From Acidimicrobiia bacterium (GTDB lineage: Bacteria; Actinomycetota; Acidimicrobiia; IMCC26256; PALSA-610): a stretch of DNA of 64,000 bases. The notes beneath the pieces are model-generated. The model saw nothing but the letters and a program-made list of their open reading frames with translations, did not search any database and had not been told where the DNA came from. The stretch lies in assembly GCA_027494135.1 (NCBI GenBank), contig JAOSJK010000012.1, positions 796,795-860,794 of the forward strand, read 5' to 3'. Of this stretch, positions 63,175 to 64,000 are shown one piece after another (the stretch's first letter is position 1; the number at the start of each line of letters is the position of its first letter). Position numbers and translations under genes: made by a program.

Positions 63175-63825
63175 GTGAGGCACCGAACCAAGCTGGCTGC
63201 GGCCGGCCTGTCACTGCTGCTCTTCGCTGCCGCCGGATGCGGAGGCGACGACGACTCCGACGCCGCGGACGAGACGGTCGCGACGACGGCTGCAGACGAC
63301 TCCGACGCGGCCGACGGCGGCGACACGACCGAACCATCCGACGACACCTCCGACGACACCACCGATGACGCCACCGGTGACACGGCCGACGACGACGCCG
63401 GCGACACCGGTGACGCTCTCTCGGAGGATGAGATCCGGACTCTCTGCGAGAGCTACGCGTCCGTAGGGGTCGACGTCTGCGTAGACGCCGGCGGTCCGTC
63501 GAACGTCCCGTTCGACATCACGGTCGGCGACGTGCGTGCCGAGCTGGTGCTCTTCGTCGATGATGCGTACCGGACCGGCCTGCTCACCATCGACAACCAG
63601 GGTGCCGAGCCCGTCTGTGACGCAGAGGTGACGGCCATCGAGGAGACGAACGGTGCCGAGATGTTCGCCCTCGTGGAGCCCGCCGACGACCCGTCGTCGA
63701 CCTGCGCACCGCCGAACTTCAGCTACAACGTGACCTTCCCCAGCGATCTCGTCCTGTCACCGGGCGACTTCTTCTCGCTGCACCTCGACGGTGCCGAGGT
63801 GGGGGGCTTCACGGAGATCGGCTAG
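63175..63825 (+). CDS. Secreted lipoprotein with Asp/Thr-rich linker
   Basis: 216 residues from a GTG after GGGAGGAACGAC. The signal peptide has LSLLLFAAAGCGG with lipobox AAGC near residue 22. A linker of about 60 residues, rich in Asp, Thr and Ser, follows. The folded part begins LSEDEIRTLCESYASVGVDV and has three Cys (CESY, CVDAGG, CDAEV, with a fourth in STCAPPN), likely two disulfides. A beta-sandwich-like tail FNVTFPSDLVLSPGDF-type segment closes it. The strong hairpin at 63842 follows. Extracytoplasmic; function unknown. Confidence 0.88.
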   Translation: MRHRTKLAAAGLSLLLFAAAGCGGDDDSDAADETVATTAADDSDAADGGDTTEPSDDTSDDTTDDATGDTADDDAGDTGDALSEDEIRTLCESYASVGVDVCVDAGGPSNVPFDITVGDVRAELVLFVDDAYRTGLLTIDNQGAEPVCDAEVTAIEETNGAEMFALVEPADDPSSTCAPPNFSYNVTFPSDLVLSPGDFFSLHLDGAEVGGFTEIG

Positions 63826-63841
63826 TCGAGCGACCGGCTGC

Positions 63842-63871
63842 GAAGGGCCCGGGCGTCTGCCCGGGCCCTTC
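63842..63871 (+). terminator. Strong hairpin terminator
   Basis: GAAGGGCCCGGGC pairs perfectly with GCCCGGGCCCTTC (13 bp) around loop GTCT, 17 bases after the lipoprotein stop. CGCTACTTC follows rather than a clear T tract, as is common in high-GC actinobacteria. Confidence 0.75.
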
Positions 63872-64000
63872 CGCTACTTCATCGCTCGCGTACTACACGT
63901 GAGGGTTTCGACGATGACGGCGGAGAGGACGCGGTGTTGCGGTGCAGATCCGCAGCGAAGGCGGAGGCGGAGACCCATCCGAGGACCGGGCGGTAGCTCC
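63872..64000. other. Terminal stretch without a recognised feature
   Basis: Past the terminator no gene can be seen before the window ends. A short open stretch exists on both strands but cannot be judged at this length. Confidence 0.3.

Noticed and set aside
1-64000. tRNA, rRNA, insertion sequences or prophage genes
   Set aside because: Reading both strands by eye I found no cloverleaf, conserved rRNA segment, transposase, integrase or phage structural gene. A tRNA/rRNA covariance search could overturn this.

Overview
The window is high-GC DNA with almost back-to-back genes, actinobacterial codon use, many lipobox lipoproteins and Acidimicrobiia-like gene content: secreted propellers with GG-VFAFGDA repeats, a DUF6777-type lipoprotein, many acyl-CoA and FAD enzymes, and Liv-type importers. 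It looks like a chromosomal segment of a member of the Actinomycetota, probably Acidimicrobiia. I see no rRNA, tRNA, transposase or CRISPR array. At least 25 apparent single-base frameshifts, many in G or C runs, break otherwise intact genes, including a probable RNase J. I read these mainly as sequencing or assembly indels, and give gene limits as they would be after correction.

Layout. 1-5.1 kb: a secreted PPC-like protein, a small membrane protein, a MmgE/PrpD protein and a divergent FAD oxidoreductase. 5.2-7.4 kb: a sulfur mini-operon (SQR-like flavoprotein, TusE/DsrC-like carrier, DsrE-like protein). 7.7-10.1 kb: a secreted C-type-lectin/FnIII/propeller protein. 10.2-24.2 kb: Liv-type uptake (three paralogous binding lipoproteins, a fused LivH-LivM permease, LivG, LivF), an acyl-CoA dehydrogenase, an SCP2-type thiolase, an acyl-CoA ligase and a TetR regulator. 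24.4-37.4 kb: a CrtC/AttH-like protein, TetR, four phytoene-desaturase-like FAD enzymes, an SCP-2 protein, an APH-like kinase, a zinc alcohol dehydrogenase and an aldehyde dehydrogenase. 37.6-49.9 kb: an anchored protein, SDR, PAS-GGDEF, N-acyl-D-amino-acid deacylase, a second APH-like kinase with acyl-CoA dehydrogenase, TetR, VOC protein, serine hydrolase and a lipoprotein. 50.0-56.1 kb: an operon for a MacB-like ABC system with a large Calx-beta adaptor. 56.3-59.9 kb: RNase J and a DUF6777-type lipoprotein. 60.0-62.9 kb: a coiled-coil protein paired with an HNH endonuclease. 63.2-63.8 kb: a lipoprotein with a strong terminator.

How it fits together. Imported substrates (Liv cluster) are probably activated by the ligase, and oxidised by the acyl-CoA dehydrogenases, thiolase, FAD enzymes, ADH and ALDH, with SCP-2 as lipid carrier. 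A 14-bp operator-like motif, TNNAACNNGTTNNA (the form I recall for mycobacterial KstR), occurs perfectly in four intergenic leaders: two binding-protein genes, the Liv permease and the ALDH. Degenerate copies lie before the local tetR and one FAD-enzyme operon. This suggests one lipid/isoprenoid-type regulon. Three near-identical long hairpins lie in intergenic spaces and are otherwise unexplained.
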